DNA of 64,000 nucleotides from Acidobacteriota bacterium. Its GTDB lineage: Bacteria; Acidobacteriota; Blastocatellia; RBC074. The notes under the pieces are model-generated. The model did no database searches, was not told the DNA's origin, and saw only the letters and a program-made list of their open reading frames with translations. Shown here one piece after another: positions 27,502 to 37,527 of this stretch. Position numbers and translations under genes: made by a program. The stretch spans positions 62,001-126,000 of the forward strand of contig JADJLO010000037.1 in NCBI GenBank assembly GCA_016710075.1, read 5' to 3'. Within the stretch, counting starts at the first letter, position 1; every line of letters begins with the position of its first letter.

Positions 27502-27575
27502 TGCGCCCGGCATGACTCGAACATGCGACCTTTTGGTTCGTTGCCAGACGCTCTATCCACCTGAGGTCTGGACAC
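27502..27575 (-). pseudogene. Degenerate tRNA-Arg copy (possible attachment site)
   Basis: This stretch matches the intact tRNA-Arg at 28958-29031 from the D-arm to the 3' end. The 5' acceptor strand is replaced and no longer pairs with CGGGCGC. The anticodon ACG is still there. The T-stem differs by a paired change (GCATG/CATGC instead of GCACG/CGTGC), so it descends from a different working tRNA-Arg gene rather than a simple local copy. The anticodon stem has one mismatch. It fits the 3'-tRNA fragment left by an integrating element. Confidence 0.7.
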
Positions 27576-27698
27576 GATATTGAAGAAAAGGAATTTTCAT
27601 CTGTGCCAAAAATAATTGGCACATTTCGCAGGCCGCGGTAGCTGACCCAGTGTATTGACATTGAGACAAACATTCGAATTCCGCTGGCGGCTGAGGCT

Positions 27699-27914
27699 TT
27701 ACTTTTGGCTCCCTGAAATCGCATTCAAGATCTTCAGCTTTAATGATTCATCATCTTCGTTGCCGTGCAGAATCGCCGCCACCCACTCTTCAAGCAACTC
27801 TTTCGAAATTGACCCGGCGGCTACGTGATAGCTGATATTTTCCGACTCTCGGATAAATGTACCTACTATCGGGGCGGCGCGGGTGGGGCAAGCGTTCCGC
27901 GAACTTCGGCGCAA
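27699..27914 (-). pseudogene. C-terminal fragment of an unknown protein
   Basis: The last 45 residues (from ISYHVAAGSISKELLEEW to LKLKILNAISGSQK) look like a genuine soluble protein end. Upstream the frame runs into a G+C-rich block and loses protein character. It lies inside the region flanked by the two tRNA-Arg copies. No family is recognised. Confidence 0.35.
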
Positions 27915-28335
27915 AGGTGCATCTTTCGTGGTCGGGTTCTCTTCTGTTGTTTGGAGACGCCCGCGGTCCAGTCCAGGCGGGGTTCCGCCGCGCCGACGTC
28001 AGTTGTTTCGTGCCGCGGGGGGGGCCGCCCTCCTTTCATCCTCGCCGGCTTCCCGCGTTCCATTTTGCTCTCCGCCGACTCCGCTGAGCGGGTAACTATC
28101 CAGGTGCGATGTCGCGAACGCGCGCTGGCCCTTGTGCGGGCTCCGGCGGTTTCCGAGCTGCTGCTCGACTCAGAGAACATCCACAGGTAAGTTTTCCGCC
28201 CGCCGCCTTTCGCAAGCGGCAAGCTGCGGCCCGAGGTTTCGGAAGCGTTCCCGCTGTCTTTCCAGATTTTTCGGGGGCCCCTGGATGCTGCGTGATCTTG
28301 TCGGTATAAAGGGGTTTGAAATTACCCTGCACGCG
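27850..28335. other. G+C-rich block of foreign composition
   Basis: This stretch is much richer in G+C than both sides, with runs such as an 8-base G tract near 28020. Several overlapping open frames on both strands are low-complexity and none looks like a real protein. Its edges coincide with the points where two coding fragments lose similarity. It may be an inserted non-coding element. Confidence 0.4.
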
Positions 28336-28870
28336 GCATCCGTAAACTGCTTTCGGTAATTTTCCTCCACGAACCAGGACTGCAGAAAATCCTCATCCCG
28401 CTGATTGATGTACTTTGTCCCCCCGCCAGTTCGCTGATTAATAGTATCAATGACAATATCGAGAATGGCTTGGCGCAGCAGTTTGGCCCGCTCGCTTTCA
28501 GAAACCAGCATGGCCAGGTTTAAGAACGCGCGGAAATCGAAAATCCCCATTTGGGGTGCCTTCGATATGTTGACGAAATCTGTTTCATTAACAGGCATCC
28601 CTTGAATTACTATCTTTAATGTTTGCAGTCGTTTACCCTTAACGACCTCGTACCCGTTTTGCCGCAACTCACCGCCATGCTTATCGATATAATTGTCGAT
28701 TGTTCGCGGAGTCACTTCGAAAAAGCGGCTACCTGCTCTTTGAGCAATACCGTTTTGTCTTCGAATGGGATGCCCTGAATACCTGCCGCCTTTTCGATCT
28801 CGACCAGGGCGTAGGGATTATTCAGGATGTTCTGTCTGTCTATCGCGGAATTGGTCAGGTCTTTGCTCAT
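28336..28870 (-). pseudogene. Broken DNA-binding protein (HTH type found near Fic/Doc or restriction genes)
   Basis: ATG 28870 follows GGAGG and gives MSKDLTNSAIDRQ ... FEDKTVLLKEQVAAF. The frame then stops, but the neighbouring frame continues EVTPRTIDNYIDKHGGEL; one more T in the T-run near 28715 would join them. The HTH-like segment is followed by GIFDFRAFLNLAMLVSESER and INQRTGGGTKYINQRDEDFL, a pattern I associate with DNA-binding proteins encoded beside Fic/Doc or restriction genes. That family name is uncertain. Similarity ends near 28336, at the edge of the G+C-rich block, so the C-terminal half is lost. It is a remnant of mobile-island cargo. Confidence 0.6.
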
Positions 28871-28920
28871 TGTCAAACCTCCCCAAAAAAGTGCCGGCAG
28901 CAACGCTACAGGGTCAGAAA

Positions 28921-28954
28921 ACACAAACGGCCACCTTACGGTGGCCATTTGTGT
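28921..28954 (-). terminator. Terminator of tRNA-Arg
   Basis: ACACAAA-x-GGCCACC pairs with GGTGGCC-x-TTTGTGT around a 4-base loop. On the minus strand it starts 3 bases beyond the tRNA 3' end and is followed by TTTCTG. Confidence 0.75.
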
Positions 28955-28955
28955 A

Positions 28956-29036
<81 letters not shown>

Positions 29037-29165
29037 GAAGAAAAGGAATATTGCCATCTCATCGAAAAACTGTCAACCAATGCCACTCAAATCTTCAGGT
29101 GAAGCAAAGGTGCGTTGCCGGGGAAATCATGAAAATTAAGAAAAAATGATGGATGTGTCTATCGG

Positions 29166-29197
29166 TTGTTTTGTTTATTTCGTTTATTTCGTAATCT
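29166..29197. repeat. Single copy of the GATTACGAAACAGACG-family repeat
   Basis: A diverged copy that reads on the plus strand as TTTATTTCGTTTATTTCG then TAATC. It lies just before the tlyA start at 29204. Confidence 0.65.
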
Positions 29198-29203
29198 TTA
29201 TCC

Positions 29204-29807
29204 ATGAAGACCAAACCCGGCAAAGAGAGGCTCGACAAACTTCTGGTGGAGAGAGGTCTGGCGGAGACGCGGACGAAGGCACAGGCATTACCCGGCTGGA
29301 AAGACCTGCCTCGATATAGGGGCCTCTACGGGAGGCTTCACCGATTGCCTGCTGCAACGTGGTGCCGCGCGCGTGGTCGCCATCGATGTTGGCCACGGGC
29401 AGATCGACTGGAAGCTGCGCCAGGATGGCAGAGTCGAGGTCCGTGAAAACGTCAATGCGCGATATCTTCAGCCTGATGATTTCAATCACAGGTTTGATTT
29501 AGTCGTGATCGATGTGTCTTTTATTTCCCTGACGAAGATTCTGCCTGTGCTTCCGCCGCTGATTAATTCGGCTGCCATGATTGTGACTCTGATCAAGCCT
29601 CAATTCGAGGTTGGCCGCGAAGAGGTCGGTAGAGGCGGAATCGTCCGCGACGAGGCGGCTCAGAAGCGGGTTGTCGATGAGGTCATCGCCTGCGCACAGA
29701 CGCTCAGGCTGAAAAGCGCGGGAGTGATCGACTCGCCGATCATGGGCGCCGACGGCAATCGTGAATTCCTTGCCTGTTTTGAGCTTGTCACTTCTTCTTC
29801 AAAGTAA
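29204..29807 (+). pseudogene. tlyA: TlyA-type S4/FtsJ rRNA methyltransferase with an internal deletion
   Basis: The N-terminus (KERLDKLLVERGLAETRTKAQ) is the start of the S4 RNA-binding domain. From 29298 a different frame gives GKTCLDIGASTGGFTDCL, LLQRGAARVVAIDVGHGQ and the rest of the FtsJ methyltransferase to the normal end. The rest of S4 and the YVSRGGLKL region, roughly 50 residues, are missing between them. TlyA normally has about 250-270 residues and 2'-O-methylates rRNA. With S4 truncated and a frame change, no functional protein is expected. Deletion or misassembly are both possible. Its end overlaps the convergent gene by 20 bases. Confidence 0.8.
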
Positions 29808-30666
29808 ACTGATTGATGAACGCGAGCCGATCGAACGACGTGCCATCGGGGCCGGTGGCTTCCACGCGAATTTTCAGAACAGGTTTTTTCCCGCCGGGAA
29901 GGTCAACTCCCAGAAAATAGGTTGATTTCATCATCTCCAGCAAAATATCGAGGCCGGGTTTGATTTCGTCGTTGGTGCGGCAGATGACGGCATTTCCGCC
30001 GGAGCGTGTCGATATGCGTTCGAGGCCGCTTTGATATGCGAGGTTCAGAGTATCGGCTCGGTACTCCAGATGAAGAATGAAGATGGGGACCGTGAAACGC
30101 GAGAGTGAATCTGACAGACGGCTGATTCTCTCAGAGACGGCGCGGTCGGAAAACCTGCGGCTCAAGTCGCCTGAGTCGCTGGAATTGATCACCGGGTTGA
30201 GATAATCGGCGCGGTAACTGGCTATGCCGCTGTCGCTGATGTACAGAATGCAGACTCTGACGCCTGACTTCTGCATCATTCCCTGGGCAATCGAAGAGAC
30301 CTGTTCGAGAGTATCGAGCAGGCCGGCCCTGCCGGCAACTGTCACCTGCGCAAGCGACACATCGAGCGCAACCTTGTCTGATGTCGGTTCCTGCATAACC
30401 GACAAAGCATCCTGCGATTTCATCAGACCGACCCAGTAATTCGGCTCGATCTCCTTTATCTTTTCGGCGAGTGAGTTGCGGGCAATTTCGACGCGGGTGA
30501 TATCGGCTACGGTGTCGAAGACTACGAGGAATATCGTCGGATTCGCGGGACCGTGAAAGCTTCTCAGCGGCGAGTCTTTATCATCGATGAGGACTTTGAA
30601 ATTCTCTTTCCTTCCCTCGGTCCAGAAATTCCCGGGCTCAGCAGCAGCAGCAGGATGAAAACAGGA
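29788..30666 (-). CDS. VWFA-related secreted protein, N-terminus unresolved
   Basis: The frame is open from a TAA at 30667-30669 to the stop at 29788 but has no ATG, GTG or TTG before ATG 30423. Family-like sequence begins earlier: NFKVLIDDKDSPLRSFHG and TIFLVVFDTVADITRVEIAR. A signal-peptide-like stretch (VFILLLLLSPGISG) sits just upstream in another frame. A frameshift near 30600-30640 would join them. It resembles the VWFA-related domain proteins common in Acidobacteria, but the metal-site motif DxSxS is replaced by DTVADI. It probably acts outside the cytoplasm; its partner is unknown. Confidence 0.55.
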   Translation of the reverse strand, partial: SCFHPAAAAEPGNFWTEGRKENFKVLIDDKDSPLRSFHGPANPTIFLVVFDTVADITRVEIARNSLAEKIKEIEPNYWVGLMKSQDALSVMQEPTSDKVALDVSLAQVTVAGRAGLLDTLEQVSSIAQGMMQKSGVRVCILYISDSGIASYRADYLNPVINSSDSGDLSRRFSDRAVSERISRLSDSLSRFTVPIFILHLEYRADTLNLAYQSGLERISTRSGGNAVICRTNDEIKPGLDILLEMMKSTYFLGVDLPGGKKPVLKIRVEATGPDGTSFDRLAFINQFTLKKK

Positions 30667-30820
30667 TTACGAAACAGACGAAATAAACGAAACATACGAA
30701 AAAAGCCAAAGGATGAAAGAGCATACTTTATTCGATTATCTCGTCTATCAGAAGTTTCAAGCACATTGACCGTCCGCAAAATTTTCGTCTGTTTCGTTTA
30801 TTTCGTCTGTTTCGTTATCT
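30663..30820. repeat. Inverted pair of GATTACGAAACAGACG repeats
   Basis: The left arm (30663-30703) reads GGATTACGAAACAGACG then AAATAAACGAAAC. The right arm (30782-30820) is its reverse complement with small changes. Together they bracket the gap between the VWFA gene and the receptor gene. Confidence 0.8.
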
Positions 30821-30833
30821 GTCTTTCTTTCCA

Positions 30834-33788
30834 CTAAAACAGCAGTCTCAAACCCAATTGCATGACGCGGCCGCCGGTGGAGCCGATGATCCTGCCGGCG
30901 TTTGGATTGGGATTGGCTTCGTTGCCGATGCGAGTATCCGGGTTGTCGAGGTTCGACATGTTGGGGAAGTTAAAAGCTTCGGTGACGAATTCAATTGAAG
31001 TCTCGGCATTGAGTTCGATTCGTTTGGTCAGGGAGAGATGATGAAACTGCTGGCCGGGCCCGCGAAGCTGGGGGTGGGTGCGTGGGCCGTTGCCGGTGGT
31101 GAAATCATCGGGTTGAGTAAATGCATCGGGATTGAACCAGCGTTCCGGCGTCTGGTTATCGACCTTCGGATCGACGCCGGGGACCAGGTTGACTCGCAGG
31201 TTGTTGATGATCCCGCCTGATCTGTTGAAGAGCGGCCTGAGAATCAGCGGCAGGCCGCCGCGGGCATTTGTGATGCCGCTCAGGCTCCAGCCTCCGGCTA
31301 CGCGACTCACCAGGTTGCCGTCATTGAGCAGCTTCCTGCCTTTGCCGAATGGCAGTTCAAAGGTATAGCTGACCTGGATTGATTGCGTGACATCTCCGGT
31401 TGAAAGCGACCATTCATCCCTGAGATTTGCGGGATCCTGCACCGCTCCGGAAGAATGGTTGTCCATGGCTTTGGCCAGCCTGTAGCTGAAGCGTCCGAAG
31501 AGACCTCCGCGAAGCCGTTGATCGAGAGTCACCGTCAAGGAATGACCTTCAAGGTCGCCCCCGGGATAGACGCCGCCGAGATCGAGGTTGCGATATTGAG
31601 GATACGGCCTCAACGAGTTCCTGAAGGCATCATCATAAAGTTGTTCGCGGAAGCTCAGATTCGAAAGAGGCACGGCATTGAGGCGAATGAAGCTGTCGAC
31701 TAACTGATGAGACCCTCGCCAGCCGTTGTAGCGGGCTTCGATGGCCAGGGACCTTGGAAGTTCACGCTGGATGCTCAAACTCCATTGCTGCATGGCAGGC
31801 AGCACGCCCGAAACGTCAACAAAATCGGCATCGGTGCCGTTCGCCGCAGTCGGGTCTAGATAGGGCGGAATCGGGAAATTGTTCGGAACTCCCTGGCTCA
31901 GGTAAAAAGCCGGCTGCAACTGCTCGTTCGGCGATACGATGACCGCAGAGGCATTGAACCCCTGAGTGCCGAAATGACGGCCATAGAGAGGGTAGTCATC
32001 GAAATTGAGGCCGTAATTAAGCCTCAGCACCGTCTTGCGATCATTCCAGGGATTGATGGCCAGGCCGATGTTCGGTTCGATTGCAAAGGTCGCAGGTTGC
32101 AATCCCCTGCTTTTGCCGTCGCGTCCGGCAAAGACCAGCGCACCCGGCTTGTTGTTCGCCGGATTGATCTTGTCGAGCGAGACCGTCGACTGTCGATCGT
32201 ACTTCTCGATTCGCGGAGTCGCATACTCGAAGCTCAGATTGAAACTGATCGTCACTCCGGGCATGACACGGTACTCATCGCCCGCATTCAGTTCGAAGAA
32301 ATTCTTGCTGTAGTATGACGGATGAAGGACGATGCTCTGTTCGGCATAGCTCGCGAGTCCAAGTAAAAAAGAAGCGAAGTTGTTGCCGGTATTCCTGACG
32401 CCGGGAAGCCCCGTGATCGAGCTGTTGAAGAAGAACAAACCGGCGGGGTAATTCGGACTCAGCGAATTGACGTAGCTCCGCCTGGCGGTGCCGGTCATCC
32501 TGAAAGTATGCGCCTTGCGATTGATTGATAACGATGCGGAGCCGCTGTAGTTATAGGACCGGTCTCTGAAAACGGCCGTCCGCGGCCCGATTGAAAGATA
32601 GTTGCCGAAAAAGAACTTCGGAAAAAATTTTGAAAACAGCCCATTCAATCCAAGCTGCTGCGGGTAATCGGCATCCTCTCCCGCATCGAGTGAAGTAGTC
32701 TTTCCATAAGCCGCCGAGCCTCGATAAACCCAGATCACTCTCGGCGAGACATTATGAGTATCCTGAACCGTCAGGCTTCCGTTATCGAAGTTATAGCTCG
32801 GATTTCCGGAATTGGCCGGGCCAGGGAAGAATTCGGGCGATTTTCTCAATCCCCGGGAGGTATTGAAACTGACGCTCAACTGCTGCTTCTGTGTCAGCGT
32901 ATGATCGACCTTCCCGATGACGCCATCAGCCCGGTTTTCAAAAGGCGAATTGATCCAGTAATTGTTCAACTGGAACGGCCCGACGTTTGTGTTGGCTTTC
33001 GGATAAAACCCGACCAGTTTTGCGGCAACCGGATCGAACCGGTTGAGCGGCAAACGATTGTTCGGGAAGGGATCGCGCAAATATTGGAGGTTGTCGATGG
33101 TCAACGGTTTCGCCGGGTCATATTTCGGATTGGGCCGCGTCGTTGCCGGGTCATAAATCACCAGCGGCGCTCCGGCGTTGTCGATCAGATCTGAAAAATC
33201 GCCGAGACGCTGGCTGTCTGTCGGCACCGTGAAGAGGGCGCTCTGCGCTATCCGTTCGCGCGTTCCCTCGAACGAGAAAGAGAAAAATGTTTTTCCCCGC
33301 CCGTTATAGGCCATGGGAACCCAAACCGGACCGCTGACTGTGAACCCAAACTGATTCCGGCGCAGAAGCGACTTGGTTCCACCTCGCTGTCTGACCTCGT
33401 GCGGCACCGCATCCATGAAATCATTTCGCAGGTTTTCATAAACCCGCCCGGTCAGTAGATTCTGTCTGCCTAGTGAACTGGACGTTCCCTTGCCTGATCC
33501 CATCTGGCCGATTTGAATGCGGAACTCCTCAAGGGCTTTCTGCAGCTCAGTCGGCCTTTTGCTGGTGCACTCAGTCTTCGATTTAACAGGATTTCCAGCA
33601 TTCGGCCCCACCCCCTGATCATCGGCCTTCTGTTCTTCGGAATTTTCACTGGTTTCGGATTTTGGCTGCTGATCACCTGGCTGGCCGTTCCCGCCATTCA
33701 AATTCTGGCCATATACGGCCAGAGACATGATCAGGCTGCAAATGAATGCTAATGGTAAAAGGCGAAACAGAATCTTCCTATAAAACAT
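30834..33788 (-). CDS. TonB-dependent receptor / Oar-like outer-membrane beta-barrel
   Basis: Start chosen at ATG 33788, giving 984 residues with a signal peptide (FRLLPLAFICSLIMSLAVYG). A Gly/Gln/Glu-rich linker follows. A plug-like region then leads into RNQFGFTVSGPVWVPM and GKTFFSFSFEGTRER, typical of Oar-like receptors. The C-terminal barrel ends NAGRIIGSTGGRVMQLGLRLLF, with the aromatic last residue required by the outer-membrane assembly machinery. The usual N-terminal carboxypeptidase-like domain is absent. These proteins are expanded in Acidobacteria and probably import large or complex nutrients. The ligand is unknown. Confidence 0.88.
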   Translation of the reverse strand: MFYRKILFRLLPLAFICSLIMSLAVYGQNLNGGNGQPGDQQPKSETSENSEEQKADDQGVGPNAGNPVKSKTECTSKRPTELQKALEEFRIQIGQMGSGKGTSSSLGRQNLLTGRVYENLRNDFMDAVPHEVRQRGGTKSLLRRNQFGFTVSGPVWVPMAYNGRGKTFFSFSFEGTRERIAQSALFTVPTDSQRLGDFSDLIDNAGAPLVIYDPATTRPNPKYDPAKPLTIDNLQYLRDPFPNNRLPLNRFDPVAAKLVGFYPKANTNVGPFQLNNYWINSPFENRADGVIGKVDHTLTQKQQLSVSFNTSRGLRKSPEFFPGPANSGNPSYNFDNGSLTVQDTHNVSPRVIWVYRGSAAYGKTTSLDAGEDADYPQQLGLNGLFSKFFPKFFFGNYLSIGPRTAVFRDRSYNYSGSASLSINRKAHTFRMTGTARRSYVNSLSPNYPAGLFFFNSSITGLPGVRNTGNNFASFLLGLASYAEQSIVLHPSYYSKNFFELNAGDEYRVMPGVTISFNLSFEYATPRIEKYDRQSTVSLDKINPANNKPGALVFAGRDGKSRGLQPATFAIEPNIGLAINPWNDRKTVLRLNYGLNFDDYPLYGRHFGTQGFNASAVIVSPNEQLQPAFYLSQGVPNNFPIPPYLDPTAANGTDADFVDVSGVLPAMQQWSLSIQRELPRSLAIEARYNGWRGSHQLVDSFIRLNAVPLSNLSFREQLYDDAFRNSLRPYPQYRNLDLGGVYPGGDLEGHSLTVTLDQRLRGGLFGRFSYRLAKAMDNHSSGAVQDPANLRDEWSLSTGDVTQSIQVSYTFELPFGKGRKLLNDGNLVSRVAGGWSLSGITNARGGLPLILRPLFNRSGGIINNLRVNLVPGVDPKVDNQTPERWFNPDAFTQPDDFTTGNGPRTHPQLRGPGQQFHHLSLTKRIELNAETSIEFVTEAFNFPNMSNLDNPDTRIGNEANPNPNAGRIIGSTGGRVMQLGLRLLF

Positions 33789-33931
33789 GACCTTGAACTG
33801 CTCAAGTATAAAACGATCATCAATGGTTTTTTGGACCTGCAAGATCCGCGTAATACTGACCGGGAATTATGCCTTCTGGTCAGACCAAAGTGAAGAGAAA
33901 AAGAGTGATGAAGAAACAGGCGAAAAAAGTA

Positions 33932-33995
33932 TGGAGTTCCGCCTTCAGGCGGAAGATTGTCTTGCCGAGCAATTCCGCCTGAAGGCGGAACTCCA
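33932..33995. repeat. REP-like palindromic pair
   Basis: TGGAGTTCCGCC-TTCAGGCGGAA (33932-33954) is exactly inverted at 33973-33995, with 18 bases between. Each arm is itself nearly palindromic (TTCCGCCTTCAGGCGGAA). It lies in the 310-base gap 33789-34098; nothing else is recognised there except AAGGAG before the next gene. Confidence 0.85.
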
Positions 33996-34098
33996 AACCT
34001 GTTTCGTCATCCCGCTATTAATCCTTGAATTTTCAACAGCAAACAATTACTTTTGGCAGCGCATTAAATCAATTAACTACCAATCCAAGGAGCAATCT

Positions 34099-35796
34099 AT
34101 GTCGGCAAGACTGCAGCGACGGTTAGTACAGTCAATGTGTCTGATACTGGTGATAACCGGATTTACACCCGCAATGGGGCAGCAGGGGCAGGGGCAGGTA
34201 AAGAGCCCTGCGACAGCGAAGGCAGCAGCGGTCAAGCCGCGTCTGGTTGTGGGCATCGTCATCGATCAATTCAGATTCGATTATCTTGAAAGGTTCGAAG
34301 ACCAGTTCGGGCCTGGAGGATTCAAAAGATTTTTGAATAGCGGATCAGTCTTTGCGAATGCGAACTATCTGCACACGCCGACGTACACGGCATGCGGGCA
34401 TGCGACTTTCATGTCGGGCACGACACCATCGATGAACGGGATCATCGGCAACGAATGGTTTGACCGCGAAAGCGGCAAGCGGATCACGAGCGTTTCGGAC
34501 AGCACGGTCAAGCTGCTGGGCGGGCGAGAAGGGGCAACCGGAATGTCGCCGGGCAGGCTGATCGGTTCGACGCTCGGCGATGAGATAAAGCGCGCATCGA
34601 TGGGCAGATCGAAAGTCGTTGGAGTCTCGCTCAAGGACCGCGCGGCCATATTGCCCGTGGGCAAGCGGCCCGATGGCGCCTACTGGTTCGATGCAAACAC
34701 CGGCAATCTGGTTTCGAGCACTTATTATTTCAAAGACCTGCCGGACTGGGTTAAGAGTTTCAACCGCGAGATGCGACCGGATCGTTTCTTCGGCAAAAAA
34801 TGGGAGAAGCTGTTGCCTGAGGCCGCATATAACCGATCAACGGCCGACGACATGGCTTTTGAAAAATCGTCGGTGGGAAACAAGTTCCCGTACACGATCA
34901 ATGGCGGTGAAGAAAAACCCGGATCGCGTTTTTATAATCAGTTCGAATTGTCGCCGTTTGCGAATGACTATCTTGTCGATTTCGCCAAGACCGCGATTGT
35001 CAACGAAAAGCTCGGAACTGACGACGACACGGACCTGCTGACTATCAGCTTCTCATCGAACGATCTGATAGGGCATTACTACGGCCCCTACAGTCAGGAA
35101 GTGCAGGATGTGACGCTGCGGACTGACCGGGCGATTGCAGAGCTTTTAAGCTATCTCGATAAGAAGATCGGCCTCGATAAAGTCGTCGTGGTGCTGACGG
35201 CCGACCACGGAGTCGCTCCGGTTCCAGAGCAGGTCAGGGAGCTGGGTTACGGCGGAAGACTTGAGATAAAACCGGTAACCGATGCGATTGAATCTGCCCT
35301 GGATAAACGATTCGAAGACGATAAATGGATTCTCAGCGCGGTCAATGGAAACATCTATTTCGATGAATCAGTGATCGAGCGTCGCAAGGCTTCGATGCAC
35401 GAAGTCGAGCAGATCGCATGCCAGGTGATCATGAAACAACCAGGAATGGCCGAGTGTCTGACGCGAACTCAATTGATGGGCAACAACATTCCGGACAATA
35501 TGATCGCCCGCAGCGTGGCGAACGGCTTCCATTCGAGTAGAAACGGCAACATCATCCTTGTCCCGCTGCCGTACTACTTTTTCGGCGAGGGAGTGACGAC
35601 TACTCACGGATCTCCATACAGCTATGACACTCACGTTCCTGTCTTGTTTTATGGATGGGGAATCGGAGCGGGAACTTTTTACGACGCCTGCAGCCCGGCT
35701 GATATTGCGCCGACTCTTTCAGCGTTGCTCAAAGTCGAGCCTCCGAGCAACAGCACGGGGAGAGTGCTCAGCGAGGCGTTTCGGAAGAAGAAGTAG
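34099..35796 (+). CDS. Secreted alkaline phosphatase-superfamily enzyme (PafA-like)
   Basis: ATG 34099 is chosen because AAGGAG lies 6 bases upstream; 565 residues. A signal peptide (VQSMCLILVITGFTPAMG) is present. The metal site begins VGIVIDQFRFDYLERF. The nucleophile Thr is in TYTACGHATFMSGTTPS, and the later metal ligands are in SNDLIGHYYGP, VLTADHGVAP and DTHVPVLFYG. This pattern matches the single-domain alkaline phosphatases such as PafA, which cleave phosphomonoesters in the periplasm. Its end is followed at once by a short repeat and a hairpin. Confidence 0.88.
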   Translation: MSARLQRRLVQSMCLILVITGFTPAMGQQGQGQVKSPATAKAAAVKPRLVVGIVIDQFRFDYLERFEDQFGPGGFKRFLNSGSVFANANYLHTPTYTACGHATFMSGTTPSMNGIIGNEWFDRESGKRITSVSDSTVKLLGGREGATGMSPGRLIGSTLGDEIKRASMGRSKVVGVSLKDRAAILPVGKRPDGAYWFDANTGNLVSSTYYFKDLPDWVKSFNREMRPDRFFGKKWEKLLPEAAYNRSTADDMAFEKSSVGNKFPYTINGGEEKPGSRFYNQFELSPFANDYLVDFAKTAIVNEKLGTDDDTDLLTISFSSNDLIGHYYGPYSQEVQDVTLRTDRAIAELLSYLDKKIGLDKVVVVLTADHGVAPVPEQVRELGYGGRLEIKPVTDAIESALDKRFEDDKWILSAVNGNIYFDESVIERRKASMHEVEQIACQVIMKQPGMAECLTRTQLMGNNIPDNMIARSVANGFHSSRNGNIILVPLPYYFFGEGVTTTHGSPYSYDTHVPVLFYGWGIGAGTFYDACSPADIAPTLSALLKVEPPSNSTGRVLSEAFRKKK

Positions 35797-35797
35797 G

Positions 35798-35831
35798 AGT
35801 TCAAAGTTCAAGGTTTAAGAGTTTAAAGTTG
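35798..35831. repeat. TTCAAAG/TTTAAAG-type repeat
   Basis: GAGTTCAAAGTTCAAGG followed by TTTAAGAGTTTAAAGTT starts within a base or two of the phosphatase stop codon. The same motif follows asnS and occurs in three more gaps. Confidence 0.7.
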
Positions 35832-35852
35832 TTGGATCTCGAAAATACGAGA

Positions 35853-35881
35853 AGGGGCACAAGCGAAACGCTTGCGCCCCT
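35853..35881. terminator. Hairpin between convergent genes
   Basis: AGGGGC-A-CAAGCG pairs with CGCTTG-C-GCCCCT around AAA. It sits between the phosphatase and the NtrC regulator. T-runs are weak on both sides. Confidence 0.55.
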
Positions 35882-35918
35882 GTTCGTTTGTCGAAGTCCC
35901 GATGGGTCTCGAAATACC

Positions 35919-37328
<1,410 letters not shown>

Positions 37329-37373
37329 CTTCATCCCTTGTCTCAAATCGGAATTTCGGAATAGAAGAAGAGT

Positions 37374-37523
37374 ACGAAACAAATGGAAAAAACGAAACAG
37401 TCGAAAAGACCTTAAACCATTATTGTTCGTGAATTTCTTTTATTCCGCCGGCCGGCGGAGATGGCCGGTTTTGCAAATTGACCGCCTGTAAAATTCTCGT
37501 TTATTCCGTTTATTTCGCAATCA
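37374..37523. repeat. Diverged inverted pair of the ACGAAACAGACG-family repeat
   Basis: The left arm (37374-37410) reads TACGAAACAAATGG then AAAAAACGAAACAGTCG. The right arm (37495-37523) reads CGTTTATTCCGTTTATTTCG. It brackets the gap between the regulator and kinase genes. Confidence 0.6.
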
Positions 37524-37527
37524 ACGT

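Noticed and set aside
27502..27575. A second functional tRNA-Arg
   Set aside because: The 5' acceptor strand cannot pair with the 3' strand and the anticodon stem has a mismatch.
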